Of a DNA stretch of 64,000 bases, positions 22,044-37,239 are shown piece by piece. The notes below the pieces were generated by a model. The model was given only the letters and a program-made list of their open reading frames with translations, was not told the origin of the DNA and made no database searches. Location of the stretch: assembly GCA_009746045.1 (NCBI GenBank), contig RPFO01000027.1, positions 404,001 through 468,000 on the forward strand. Reading direction: 5' to 3'. Source of the stretch: Mesostigma viride. Its lineage: Eukaryota > Streptophyta > Mesostigmatophyceae > Mesostigmatales > Mesostigmataceae. A program made the position numbers and the translations under genes. Position 1 is the first letter of the stretch; every line of letters begins with the position of its first letter.

Positions 22044-23340
22044 GTTAGGTTAGGGAGGATTAAAAGCCAGGGCAATGTGAGCTAAGTGGTGGCCGTTGCC
22101 ACTGGAATAGGCGACAGCTGGTAGGGGTAGCGTGAGCTACAACACGGGCAAGCCCCTGCAAGCTGACGGCTCCATTGTACAAAGTCGCCAGCAACATCAA
22201 GGCGACATAAACGAGGTTAGGGAGGTTTAGAATGGTGGCCCAGAGCCGTGCATAGACTAGCCAAGGCCCAGAGCCGAACGGGTTCAACCAGCCCTGCCGG
22301 GGTTGCTGCTAGAACCCGGGAGCGTTCAGAGCCACTAGCCGCAGCCCGGGGCGCCATCCAAGACCGTCATAGCCCATGCTAGTAGCCTTTTGCAAGTCTA
22401 AGGACACGAGACGTCCATGAACATGGTAAGAAGCTAGAGAGTTCTCTCCCATCCTTCCTGTTTTTCCTGTCTTACCCACGCGCGTAGGAACGGGATTTTT
22501 GTTTTCTGTCGTATTCTGTATACACGTCTGTGCACTTTGGTGTTGGGTCGGCCCCAGAGGTCGACCCTCGTGAGTTGTGGGTGGACCCCCAGTCTAGGGC
22601 AACGCTGCCTACAGCTCGAGGGTAGTCACCGGCTGGCCGTTGCCACTTGTGTTGCCGGTGGCTGTACCTCAACGTTTGCGTATTGTCTGTGAACGTGCTG
22701 TTACTGCCTTGTGTTGCTCCCTCGCCGTGAGCACGTCACAAGCACGTACGTAGAGGTATCCTGGGTGGGCTTTCTCCTTTTCCTCCTTGTATGTCCATAT
22801 CTATATTATGCAGTAGCTCAGGATGGGGCAACGGGACAACCAGCCATATTTTTATTAAGGATAAGGTCATACACCCAGCATCCACAGCAATGTGGGTGTA
22901 TTAGTTTAGATTAGTCTGGTAGAATTGTGTGTGCCCCCATGCATCCATCCATCAGGGTTGATACTCCGTGACTCCCCGACAGGAGCGCACGTTTAATAAA
23001 TTAATCCACAGCAAGATGGTAGGGATTTAATACGGTAGCTGAGGCAGATCAGTATATTAGTGATTATATGTTGCTACCAGAAGGGCTGCACCAGACCAGA
23101 GATGTTCCACAGTTACCTGCACAGGATGTGTTGCTTGCACTAGAGCAGCTTCACCTGAGCACGGCCTCTAGGACATAAGCACTAGATAGGGTGCCACTCC
23201 AGCTTATAGCTGATAGCATTTAGTTTATCGCGTATAGTAGAGGACTTGTGGTTTGTCCTTTCTCCTTTCTCTCCTGTGTGCCTGTGTTGGGGGAGGTATT
23301 GTGTACCTGGTAAGGTGCTGGAAAGGTACAAGGGCCCGGA

Positions 23341-23531
23341 ATGCCCCGTAGGTATCCTAGGCGAGGTGCAGGTACCACACAGTCCCCAAAGGACAATAGA
23401 GAGGAGCAGGACGTGGCTAGCACGTCTAGCGGCGGTTCCACTGGATCCCAGAGATCCGGGGTAGCAGCTTGGGCTACCACACCACGACATGCAACCGTTG
23501 AGTCGCAGCTGGAACAAGCTACCCTAGGAGA

Positions 23532-23535
<4 letters not shown>
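23341..23535 (+). CDS. N-terminal part of Gag of the TR-GAG element
   Basis: An ATG at 23341 opens a Ser/Thr/Gln-rich frame that ends at a TGA (23533-23535), just before the microsatellite. The same element continues in a neighbouring frame from 23532 as the poly-Gln region, so a single indel near 23530 or slippage within the repeats probably separates them. No domain is recognised in these 64 residues. The assignment rests on position between the 5' LTR and the capsid part. Confidence 0.4.
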
Positions 23536-26528
<2,993 letters not shown>

Positions 26529-27486
26529 GGCGTGGGAGAGGCGCCAGCAGCCCCCCACCTTTTCCAGCCCCGCGTATGGCGAGACGGGCGGACCCCTGGG
26601 TGAACCGCTCAAGGCCCCGCCGCTGCCAGATTTTAAGGCGGTGCCCAAGCTCCACGCGGGCATGAGCCCCCGTGAGATCGACGAGTGGGCCCGTATGTGG
26701 CAACAGCTATACACCGTGTGGTGCGATCATAACCAGTGGCGGCTGGCCACCAGGGTTTTGATCCCATACGTGGTGGTGAAGTGCATGGACCCGTCAGTGG
26801 TCGGTATGCTCAACGTCGAGAGTGTGGCGTCCCAGTCATATCCGCGCACGTTGGAGGAGCTGCTGGACCGCATCCGGCGCAAGCTCATCCCGCCAGGCTA
26901 TCGGCTGACCGAGCGGTTCCAGTTCGGCCGTCTACGCCAGGGCAACACCGAGTTGGCGGAGTTCCTCACCACCTTTGACTCCTTTGCGGCGCGGCTGACA
27001 GGGGACCTGACGTGGACCGAGTACAAGATTCGGTTCCTGGAGGCCATTCATCCAGACCTCTTGGCCGAGGTCAAGAAGCACTACGCGGAGGTCCCCTGGG
27101 AGCACCTTGACATCCACTCCGTCCAGCAGAACCTCCTCCAGGTGGCCGACGTTATCAAGCGCTCCGCCAGCCCGCGGGAGGCTGAACCCTCCCCATCGGA
27201 GGAGGAGGAATCCGAGGACGACGAGCTGCCCGTCACTCAGCTACACGCCATCGACGTGTCCAAGGCCCGCTGCTTCAGGTGCAACGAGGTCGGACACCTC
27301 AAGAAGGACTGCCCGCGCCTCAAGGCGCGCACACGTGCTCCAGCGTGGACCCTCAAGTTCCAGCAAGGGCCCCCGGACGGCGACGACGACCAGCGCGAGG
27401 ACGCGCGGTCCCCCGGGGAAGGGGAGGGATCCCACAGTGTTGTGGCCCAACCCGGAACCTCTTGGCCCTCCTGTGGTCGTGCCTGA

Positions 27487-29472
27487 GTACCTATACCAGG
27501 CACTTGACCATCAGGAGGAGAAAGAGGAGGCCGAGATATACACGGCCATTTCTCCCCGGGAGACAAGGTGGTCGCAGCATTGGTGTCTGCGTCAATCTAC
27601 CAAACTGCGGGCCCCATTGGTGCCCCTCGCTTCTATACGTTTTTGCTGTGCCCGTGCGACATTTTCGGGCGGGCGCGAAGGAGGGGATGGTTTCAGGTCG
27701 CGCTGGTCGGGGCGTGACCTTACCGCGCAGAGGCGCGACCACGTCGTTGAAGGACGCGCCCTTGTCCGTGAAGTGGCGCGGCCTTGTCGCGCGGTGGCGC
27801 GGCCTTGTCGCGCGGTGGCGTGGCCTTGTCGCGAATGGCGCGGCCTTGTCCGTGCGGTGGCGCGGCCTTGTCGCGCGGTGGCGCGGCTTTGTCGTGCGGT
27901 GGCGCTGCCTTGTCGCGCGGAGGCGCGGCGGGGAGATCAAACATGTTGCGTTGCTTGTGGATTACAGCCCCTGTGCGCCTTCCGCTGTGACTGGCTCGAC
28001 AGTCAGGTGTCTCGCAGACCGGATGACGAGTTTAGTGCCTGCGCCTGCATCTCCGCACCTGCAAGCAGTGCTTCAACTTGGTCATCCCTGCGTTGACCGC
28101 ACTGGTCAGTTCTGCACACGATTAACTGTCGCGTGCACGCCCCTGTGCATGGCCGCCTCGCGCGTACTATACTATCCCAGTTGTGATACGCATCGTCGCC
28201 TGCGGCCGTGTATCAGGTATTATCGGCATGATTCGGTCGACCCCATCAATTGGGTTGCTTTTGCGTTGATGGGTACGTGCCCTTGATTCGAGTCGCTGGC
28301 GGCGAGTTATATGCTGCCGCGGAGAAGTTTCTGTGGTCCAAGCCACTGGAAAGCCCTCACGTGATAGGATCTGGTGACAGGACGGTGTCGCGCCAGTGTG
28401 CAATGACGTCGCAGCGGTGCGCGACGGTGTCGCACTTCAATGCGACATCGCCGCGTCGCAGCGCGCAGTGGTGGCGCCACCGCGCGCGGATGGCGCGCCT
28501 GCCGGCGCCCCCCCTACCGTCGCTGTCGCTGGTTCGTCATACAGTGTGGCCGCGTCGGGGTTTGCATGGTCCCCCTTTTTGGCTACGCTCCTCTGCCGTC
28601 TCTTGCCTCGGTTGAGTGAGTTGGCCGTCGACGGGACGTTCTCGGCTACACGTTCTCGGCTCTACGAGTCGCTCAGTGCTCGAGTGCGCTGGGTCTCCAG
28701 TCTGTGGAGTCCTTCTTCCAGCTATTTGCTTGCGGTTTCATCGACTGGGCTCGCGATTGGATCGTCAGCACCCAGCACTCTGGGCCTTTATGGGAATGTT
28801 TCCCGACGGCGTTTGGGATTCGGTCTTCCTCACCATGGATCGGCATGACAATGTCGAGGATGTGATGCATTATCGGGTGTACCTAAATGTGTTGATGGTC
28901 ACGTGTGGGACCTACCAGACAGAGGGTAGTTAGATAGAGGGCTCTAGGCCCGCCCTAGGCGTGTTGTCGCCTCGGTATGTAGGCGCCCCTCTGTGTCCTA
29001 CGCAGTCAGCTGGTTTTCCTTGTGACTGGATGTGCTGTCTTGACCATGCTCGTCCTGTCTAGTGCCGTGCCCCCCCGGCAAGGCTTGCCGGGAGGCTGCC
29101 TCTGTGCAAGGCAGTTATGGGAAGCCTAACACCCGGCGTGGTGCTGGTAAGCCCTACACCTCTGGACCCGGCGTGGTGAGGTGGATGAGCGGTTGATTCG
29201 GCCATTTTGGGAACTTACATAAACTGCTGGTTGGTTGTGTTGTGGTGCATTTGGGTGCATAGTGATTTCCTCCCTTCGGCCTAGTAGGGAGGCCCGGCGT
29301 TGACTACGTCAAGACTTGTCCTTGTGTGGCGAGTCTCGGGGATTGGTTTTACTGGCCCGTTGGAGAACAAGGGTTGGGACATAGGACCCCTATGGTCCTG
29401 TGGTCGGGAAGACTTTGTTGTGTGTGTTTTCTTTGTGTGCCTCCTTATCTCTCTGACGGTAAGGGCTACCGT
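27487..29472 (+). other. Pol-less internal region of the TR-GAG element
   Basis: No protease, RT, RNase H or integrase motif was found in any frame. A 21-bp repeat (GTGGCGCGGCCTTGTCGCGCG type) fills about 27770-27930 and keeps all frames open. Confidence 0.6.
27770..27930. repeat. 21-bp minisatellite, about seven copies
   Basis: GCGGCCTTGTCGCGCGGTGGC units with point differences. Confidence 0.75.
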
Positions 29473-29492
29473 CCCCCGGGGAGGGGGAGGAG
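29472..29492 (+). promoter_or_regulatory. Polypurine tract
   Basis: CCCCCGGGGAGGGGGAGGAG lies immediately before the LTR start TGTTGCG, as expected for plus-strand priming. Confidence 0.7.
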
Positions 29493-30103
29493 TGTTGCGT
29501 GCCCGCCCTTGGAGCGGTCGCAACAATGAATTGTGTATTTTAGCCTGCTTTCATAGTCCGCAGGACTTTGGGACTCATTTCGGGACTTTTCAGGAAATTA
29601 CCCATAGTTTGGACTTTTGTAGGCAAATTTGTAGGCAAATTCGGTACTTTGTGGGATTGGATCAGTTATTTTGGGCCTAGCCTGCAGTACGAGATCTTCT
29701 AGGGGCCGGGTCGGCCCTAGTAGTCGTCAGACAGAATCTTGTGTGGGCTGTTTAGTGGTCTCTGGAAGGTCGGCCCCATGTCGGCACCAGCTTGCCAGCT
29801 TGGTGGCTGGCCTAGGTGAAGTTGGTCCGAGGACGAGAGTCTCGTCCTCTTGGTTCGGAATAAAGTGTGTGTTGTCACCTGTCCGAGCCCGGGGCACTGT
29901 TCCAATTGCATTAGTCGCTCTTTCCTAATGCAAGTTGCGTAGATTAATACAATATTATTACATAATCAGTGTGAGCCGTAGCAGTATAAATGCCGCAACT
30001 GCTCCGTTAATCCCACTCCCAAAGAGTGGTCGCGGTTAGCCTAAATATCCGTAAGCCACCCTAACACTTAGGTCTTTCACACGTGCAGGGCGGGCACGTT
30101 ACA
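29493..30103 (+). repeat. Complete 3' LTR (611 bp)
   Basis: Starts TGTTGCGTGCCCGCCCT and ends AGGGCGGGCACGTTACA, an imperfect terminal inverted repeat with TG...CA ends. GGAATAAAGTG near 29858 is a possible poly(A) signal. The last 216 bp are repeated in the 5' LTR remnant. Confidence 0.85.
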
Positions 30104-30845
30104 CTGAGCGACAGGTAAAATTGTACGTTGCTTCGTGTTTTTCTGCCCATGACTGCCCGACTACAAGTCCAGTGCTGGGCTGCTATGTTCATACTACTAT
30201 GACGACTTGGTTGCGGCCTGACCTGCATTCAGTCATGGCCTGGTCAGTCGACAGTTCATATTTGTTACTGGCAGTATTGGCTGTGCGTGCTGACATATGT
30301 AGCTAGTAATGGCCCCTTTGCTCTGTGTGTCGACCTGGCACTGGCCCCGCCGGTCCGGCCCTTACAATGTAGTGAGTCGAATGTAGGCCAGTTGGCTCCT
30401 ATGAACAATTGCTGTATGATGTAAGCGCCGAGCCCTGTAGCTCTCCAGCCCAACGCCCCCTTTGGCCAGTTGAGTGACCGCGTGACAGAGTCATGTATGC
30501 CGCGCCTAGCGCTAGTAGTGTTTGTACGTCACTCCACTTAACCATGCCGCTGGTCCACATTACATGCATGGGTGTGTAAATTTGCGACGGCTAATGCTAT
30601 CTGCCTAAGTCTAATATAGCGGTCGGCAAGCGTTGCGCCGCCACTTGTGTGCATAGGAAAAAAAACTAAAAAGACAGTGCTATTGTTTATGTCCTAAGAA
30701 CTTCGACCCGTCAGTCGCAGGCCTAAATGATGGCCGCCTCCAGTGTTAGGACGGTTCCAAGTTTTCATTCAAATAATTTCTAATCGAGCAGTATTTAACG
30801 AGTGCAAAAGGTCTTCCTCCAATACGCTTGGTAATGAGATTATTT
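30104..30845. other. No gene recognised
   Basis: Unique sequence without supported exons. Confidence 0.4.
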
Positions 30846-30958
30846 CGACACCCTTTTGCCCCCTGCGACAAAGGTCCGGCACTATTTACTCGGCGATAAC
30901 CCCTCGCCGGGTAAATAGTGCCCGACCTTTGCCGCAGGTGGCAGAAGGGTTCCGTCAC
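30846..30958. mobile_element. Foldback MITE (family B), copy 2
   Basis: ACCCTTTTGCCCCCTGCGAC pairs with the right arm (GCCGCAGGTGGCAGAAGGGT), and GGCACTATTTAC pairs with GTAAATAGTGCC around a short centre. Same family as 21340-21452. Confidence 0.75.
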
Positions 30959-31714
30959 TTTTCATTCTAACTTGTGGGAGCCCCCTCCAGTCACACCTAG
31001 CTAGAGACTCCCTAGCCACCGGCACCACTCTAAGCACACTTGTCATAGCGCCGACATGCGCGCCGTGCCTGTAGGTGCATGCACCACCAGGTACGGGTCA
31101 CTACAAACTTTGGACACTACAGCACCACCGTGAGTTACAAACTCAGGTGCATGGCGGATACGAGGGCTGTGTACAACATTCCGGCACCACATGAGCTCGG
31201 TGCAGTACCCAAGTACAGTAACGGGTGCTACAACTAGCTATGCTAGTTAGCGGAGGTCCGGCAGGGGCTGACTGAGCGGACGGAGGTCTGCCGGAACTTG
31301 TACACTTGCCGGAACTTGTAAACTTGCGCTGACATCTGGAGCATCCGAAGATTTACCCGGGCAGTAACTGAGCACCGAGATTCGGGTATACACACAAGGG
31401 AGGTTTCTAGACTGTCCTGCAAAGTGGATGGATGGCAGTATCTTGTGTGTGGTGACAACCAATGAAATGATATAGTTAGAATATTGTGGCATCAATATTC
31501 TAGTCACTCTTACAGGAACAAGGCCGGGTGCCGCAGCCTAGAGTGCGCAGGGCTAATTGCGCGGCCCAGAGGCCGGAGGCGTAATTAGGCTTAATTACGA
31601 GGCCAGGGGGGCGGCGTAATTAGTCTGCGGAGGCTGGTAATTCGTGAGTGAGCGGGCTGGCTGGGAGCCAGCGGCAAGCGAGCGAGTCCTGTCCCGCGTG
31701 TCAAATTTATGTTA

Positions 31715-31835
31715 AGCGCAAGTAGTCAAAGTGAACCTTCGACGTATAAAAGTAAATAGCCCGGCTATTCGCGCAAGTAGTCGAAGTGAACTTTCGACGT
31801 ATAAAAGCAGATAGCCCGGCTATTCTGCTAACTAT
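31715..31835. mobile_element. Two direct half-copies of the family A MITE arm
   Basis: AAGTAGTCRAAGTGAAC, TTCGACGTATAAAAG and ATAGCCCGGCTATTC occur twice in direct orientation. The second copy ends GCAGATAGCCCGGCTATTC followed by TGCTAAC, as in 21700-21819. Confidence 0.65.
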
Positions 31836-32392
31836 ATCGATACAGTCTTCACAAGGACGTATCGTAACAAGAAGCAAGGATACGTAGCAGGCACACCATG
31901 AGTGGGGATTGGGTCACTTACAACGTGTTCAAGGCTGTCAAACAATACCGATACAGTTTTTACAAAGACCTATCGTAACAAGAAGCAAGGATACGTAGCA
32001 GGCACACCGAGAGTGGGGATTGAGTCACTTACAACGTGGTCAAGGCTGTCAAACAATATCAATACAGTCTTCACAAAGACGTATCGTAACAAGAAGCAAG
32101 GATACGTAGCAGGCACACCGTGAGTGGGGATTGGGTCACTTACAACGTGGTCAAGGCTGTCAAACAATATCGATACAGTCTTCACAAAGACATATCGTAA
32201 CAAGAAGCAAGGATACGTAGCAGGCACACCATGAGTGGGGATTGGGTCACTTACAACGTGGTCAAGGCTGTCAAACAATATCGATACAGTCTTCACGAAG
32301 ACGTATATCATAACAAGAAGCAAGGATACGTAGCAGGCACACCATGAGTGGGGATTGGGTCACTTACAACGTGGTCAAGGCTGTCAAAGAGC
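31834..32392. repeat. 111-bp tandem repeat, five copies
   Basis: TACAG of each unit falls at 31841, 31952, 32063, 32174 and 32285, an exact 111-bp period. Units differ by a few bases. The length equals 37 codons and leaves several frames open on both strands. It starts directly at the MITE half-copies. No domain or flanking exon is seen. Confidence 0.9.
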
Positions 32393-33228
32393 CCAGCTCG
32401 CGTGCGATAGTCCCTGAGATACCTAGCCTGCGTTCACAAAGAAAAGCATATACTTCCCAGAAAGTATTGAAATGGTGAAGGCCAGTCGGGCTCTACACTG
32501 GATGCTGGTGAACGGTGAGCAGGCGAGCCAAATCATGGTTTTTCGAACATCCTTTCTTGAAGCTAGGTGGAAATGAGGCCGCACCAGACACTGCGAAGAA
32601 GGGACCTCGGAAAAATCCACGATGTACATAGTGTTTTGTGCGAGAGGCTCCGGCGAAGCTGGCATATCGGAAAAATATGTGTAGTGAGCAAAGAAAAAGG
32701 AAAACAAACGAAAATCTGGCTAGCGTAACGCATTCTCAGTGTTTTCAGATAAGCTACGCAATCTCAGTGCCAGCCTGTCAAGCACTTACAATGCGTGCAC
32801 CTTTGTGCATAAGAGGAAGACGCAATCTACGTTAGTCTATCCTTGCCACGATGTAGCCACCACGGGATCCACATTATGTGGTTGGTGGACAAGTTCGGTG
32901 GCTGAATTGATGAGCGAAATTGATGAGCGACTAATATTAATCAATGCAATTATCATTACGTCTCAATCGTGTTCCATCAATGTCCACACAAATCATATTT
33001 TTCTTTCAACACAACTACCACATTTTGGATTTCGAGGATGGAATCATGATGAGCTATGAGGCTTATGCATTATTCGATAGTCCGGCCAGAAATTCGCGGC
33101 CTGAGTCGCGTAATATTTGCTGGTCAGGCGTCTTTGTTGTAGTCCTGCCGGCCAGCATTTTTTCTGGAACTGGCCCAGTGCCGCGGCCTGCAGTGAGCCG
33201 CAGGCAATATGTATTTTAAAAAATATAA
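32393..33228. other. No gene recognised
   Basis: Unique sequence to the LINE 3' end. Confidence 0.4.
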
Positions 33229-33372
33229 TTACTTACATCAGAGTGAAGGCACCCAATTAAACATAACCTGATAACCAAACCCAACGCTAACAACTAACAA
33301 GCTCTAGAGACCACGACAAATAACTGCAAGCCGGCATGGGACACTCCACACCATGGAACGAAGTAAAACAGC

Positions 33373-35865
33373 CTAATAATAACCGTGCTGCGCCGCAAAG
33401 TCAGCCCGCGTACGGCGTAGCAAGACGTCAGCCATAGCCCGGGTAAGCGCTACCGAAAGGCGTTGGTGCCAGTACGACGTCCAGGTCCGCGCCGACCAAG
33501 GGGCCCGCTGGCCCTCCAGGTCCAGGCGGTCCTCCCGAAGCCGGCAGCACTCTTTAAAGAAGCCGGCGGTCAGGGTCCCCATGGCCCCGAACTCCTCCAC
33601 GACAAAGGGCACCACACGATGGTGCCCGACGTCGCCATGGGCCGTGAGCTTGGCCCGCTCAGCCCGATCCGCCATGGAGCCCGCCGCCTGGGATGCACCA
33701 ACCACATGGCTAAGAGCCAAGGGGCGAGCCACAGAAACGTCAATGAGCAAGTGCCGGCCGCCGCCCTCAAAATCAAGAACCACGATGTCAGGTCGGTGGT
33801 TGGGGGAGTAGAAAGCCGCGCCGTCCGCATCCTCAGACCGGATGTTCGCGTGGGGGAAAACGGACCGGACCATGGCGAGCACCACCGTATGTAAGGAGGA
33901 CAGTGTGCAAGTACAAGTACCAATTCTGATTCTGTTGGCCACCCATGCATGACAGGTAGTGGGTCCCAGTGGGGTCCAAGGCCTGCCCGCAGTTACCACA
34001 GGGCCGCCCTGCGGGAACAAGAGGTTGTGGGGCAAACAGTTGGTGTCGCAGCGCCACCGGATAGTGACTGGGCGCCAGGACAAATGGGGGGGCCATGGGG
34101 ACAGCTCGGAGGTAAGCCGAGCCCACACTCCGCAACGAGAGTGAGAACAGCCACGCGCGACCCTGGGCGTTGAGGTCATCAAAACGAGCCATCCAATCCG
34201 CCGTGTGCAGAATACCCGCGCAGGTTTTCTGGTGTTTATCGATGACGCGGGCAGGGAATGCTGCGGGGGATAGGACGGTGGCGACCAAGGGAGTGCCCCG
34301 AGGGAGGCGGCGTTGGGCGGCCTGAGCGGCGCTGACCGTAGTGCAGGCCTGCTGGATCTCGGCATAAGCATCCTGGATGGCGGTGATGAAAGGGTATAGG
34401 GGCTGGCGGGGTCCAAGAGGTCAGGCGCCGCCGTAGCCAAGAGGGGAAGGAGCCGGCAGCTTTCCGCCCACGACTGAGCGACCGAGCCCAGAAACGCCGC
34501 CGGGGCCAGCCGGGCGGCGCGGGTCAGACCGCAGCCGCCCATCCGGCCGGGCAGGGAAGCGATGCGGATAGAATGGGCCGGGAGATCGGGGCCGGGAACC
34601 AGCTGCGCCAAGGCCGACTGGATGCGTTCGTCGTGGCCCTCGGCGGCCAGCCGGACCTGGGCGGGGAGGGCGCCCCGGAGCCAATAAACGACGCGAGGAT
34701 GCGCGCAAAACCAGAGAAGCAGCCCCTTGGTCTGCGAATCATGAAGACGAGCAATCAAGGGCAAGACCTCGGCGGTGCGCTCCTCGATGGCGGCCCGCAG
34801 GGCGTCGATGACAAAATCGGGGTCGCCTACCGGAACGCCGAGGACGTCCAACCCATGGAGACGGTCGTCCCGGCCCAGGCGCTGCGGCGGAAAGCCAGAG
34901 CAACCACCCTGGGGCGAGTACACCGCGCATTTGGCCAGGGTCAACTCGAGGTTCATGTCGGCCACTTCCGTCTGCAGGGCCAGAAGGGCCGCGTTGGTGT
35001 CCTGCACGGTGCCCATGAGGTAGATGTCGCCGAGGTATGCCAGTTTGGCAACCGCCGGGTGAGCGGCGTGGACCGCGCGGAGGCAAGCCTGGAGGAGGGC
35101 GGCAAAGTATAGGGGCCCCAGGGGGTCGCCTTGCTGGGTGCCGGACCTCGACAGCAAGTCGGCGCGCGTGCCGTCCTCCATAGTGTAAACCAGTTGACCC
35201 GGCTGGCCGTAGCACACGGCGGTCCAAGCATACAGGTCCTCGAAGTGCTCCACAACCGCCTCAAACATGCGCGTGCGGGACAGGCTGTTGAAGGCATTGC
35301 GGCAGTCGACCTTGACAACCGCGTGGGTGGGGTGGGCCTCAAGATATGCCTGCACGGAATGGATGATGACATCGGCCCCACCTTTGGTCGCCACCCTCAG
35401 CTGAGCGGCAACAGAGGTCTCGCCCACCGCGAGGGGGGGGCAGAAAAATTCACGGAGCTCGGGCGCTTTTTGGCGGCAAATCACTTTGCCCATCAGCTTG
35501 CAGAGCCCCTCGCCGCAGGCGATCGGGCGCACCTTGCCCGCGCGGGGGGGCAGGGCACCCTTGAGGAGAGCCAAGAGGCGCGCGCCCGCAAGCCACTCGC
35601 GCGCAGCGCGGGGGGATGCGACCCGCCGCCAGGTCAGTGAGGGTGTCAAAGAGAATGTCCTCGCCCCCGTGCCCCACCAGCACCTCCAAGTGCTCGTAGC
35701 GCCAGCCTGACGGCCCCGTGGAGGAAGCCCGCGGAAGCTCCCGTAGCACCTCCAAGAAGCAGTCATGGTCCAGCAGGAGGGGCGCCGGCGGGGGGTCAGG
35801 CGCGGGGAGCTGGAACCCAGGCTCCGCGGGGTGGAGAGCCGCCAGCGCCGCGAGGGTAGCAGCAT
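33373..35865 (-). pseudogene. LINE reverse transcriptase and C-terminal endonuclease
   Basis: RT motifs are clear: VKVDCRNAFNSLSR (motif A), SGTQQGDPLGPLY (motif B) and AYLGDIYLMG (motif C, 35040-35011). Motif C should be Y-x-D-D; here the first catalytic Asp is Gly (GGC at 35031-35029), which would abolish catalysis. Between about 34400 and 33900 the coding signal moves to another frame that holds CGNCGQALDPTGTHYLSC, a CCHC-like knuckle, then returns for the endonuclease (RPDIVVLDF, LLIDVSV, AERAKL, VVPFVVEEFG). A third frame change at about 35620 joins it to the upstream part. The stop is the TAG after HGYY at 33373. The sister copy at 7405 has the same stop. Confidence 0.8.
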
Positions 35866-36296
35866 TAGCGGGGTCCAGCTTGGCCATTTCCAAGCGGGTC
35901 ATTGCCCGGCTAAGCTGACCCTCACGGACGAGGCGGATGACATCAGCGGCCACAAGTTCGAAGGAGACCTCCCCCGACAGCCGGGCGGTGCGCGGGGGTG
36001 GCACCCCAAACAGCCCCTCCCAGTCCCCCTGCAGAAAGCGGCGACAACGAGCGATAACCGCACCCTGGAGGCCGCGCACGCCCCGCCCGAGTAAGGTGAG
36101 GAGCAAGCGGGGGGTCACCATGTGAAGTTTGAACCCAAGCGGGTCATCCGGAGCGGCGTGCATGCGCTGCAGAGAAATGAGAGCGCATTGCGTGAACAGG
36201 TTGCGCGCACGGTGAGGAAGGTCGGCCAGGGTGGACGCCGGGTTGATGGCACATGCCTCCCAGGAAACCGTGTCGAGCCAGCTCCCGCTAGCCGAG
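35610..36296 (-). pseudogene. LINE region between fingers and RT palm
   Basis: In this frame 36296 down to about 35610 reads SWEACAINPASTLADLPH, then MHAAPDDPLGFKLHMVTP, then ELPRASSTGPSGWRYEHLE, the N-terminal RT block that in many LINEs precedes the fingers subdomain. Near 35617-35624 (CCCCCGCG) the frame switches to that of the RT proper. An ATG at 36163 is internal. Removing the solo LTR at 36297-36809 joins this frame directly to the C2H2-finger frame. Confidence 0.7.
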
Positions 36297-36809
36297 TGTC
36301 AGGAATCCTGTCCTGAATATGCCCATTATGCTGACCGTGCAGAAATCTATAAGACGGGCATTTGTATTCAAGCCCTAATTAGCAAATAGATATGCTCTAA
36401 TAGCAGTACCTAAGTGGGATTTGTCCTATATGACTATGACTATGACTATGTGCCAAGTTGTACAATGGCACTCGGACCATTGGTCACTATCTTCACCAGA
36501 TTATAGTATTGTGCCATGTGCATGTCATGCCATGCCGTACTGAGTCATGCATGCGCATGCACCATGTTCCAACATGCCAGTTGTCATTATCGACCCTATC
36601 GACCCATTGTCGGCCCATGAGCATACCAGGGCCGCCGCCACCACTCACCTACCATAATTACCAATGTTCACGCTACCTTGAGGTAGCCATGGAAAGCCAC
36701 ACCATATTAACGTAATAAATAATTTTCCTGGCTCCTGACGCTTAAGTTGGCAATGATCCGTTATCCCTAACATATCAATTTAAGTCCCCATTAGCCCCTA
36801 TTTTTGACA
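36297..36809. mobile_element. Solo LTR inside the LINE (513 bp, 5-bp target duplication)
   Basis: Starts TGTCAGGAATCC and ends ATTTTTGACA, so TG...CA with TGTCA/TGACA inverted ends. It is flanked by CCGAG at 36292-36296 and 36810-36814. No coding content. Removing the LTR and one CCGAG leaves the LINE frame continuous through the junction, which supports the boundaries independently. Confidence 0.88.
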
Positions 36810-37230
36810 CCGAGTAATCAGGCGGCGGGGCCTGGGAGCCGAGCGGTGCCGAGGAGGGAGGGGGGGAGGGGGCCGGGACGGCCGGCCGGTTGAGGGGGCG
36901 TTGGCCGGAGCAACTGCGGGCATGCTGGGCCCGACTGTGAATGGAGTATACGCGCTGACAGTGGGCCTCCGGGCAGCGGTAGCAGCTCATGGCCTGCAGA
37001 TCCGCCGGGCCGAGATCAGGGTGCACGGCGCGAAGGTGCTGGCAGAGCAGGTTACGCTTGTGGAACCCACGAGCACAGGGCGACCCCGAGGGAAGCAGCA
37101 CGGTGCACCGGAAAAGGGCATCGGCAGGCGGCCGGCCGCGGGGGACAACGCCACCGGCGCGCGCGGAGGGCCACCGGCGATCCCGCGCCGCCGGGCACGT
37201 CCGTGCGCACGATGACCCGGCCAGCGCGGG
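36810..37230 (-). pseudogene. LINE C2H2-like zinc-finger segment
   Basis: The frame that runs from 37857 down holds, at about 37115-37010, a finger with Cys in GSPCARGF and His in LLCQHLRAVH. At about 36990-36900 there is a second Cys/His cluster (CYRCPEAHC, HSRAQHARSC). R2-type LINEs carry N-terminal C2H2 fingers for target recognition, and this is the likely role here. A frame change between about 37160 and 37240 separates it from the RING part. The formal open frame extends to 36775 only because the solo LTR adds codons after 36809. Confidence 0.6.
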
Positions 37231-37239
37231 GCACCCCAG

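Noticed and set aside
27279-28286. Pol gene of the TR-GAG element
   Set aside because: Open frame arises from a 21-bp repeat; no RT, RNase H, protease or integrase motif in any frame.
31834-32392. CRISPR array
   Set aside because: Units are contiguous 111-bp copies without distinct spacers, in eukaryotic DNA.
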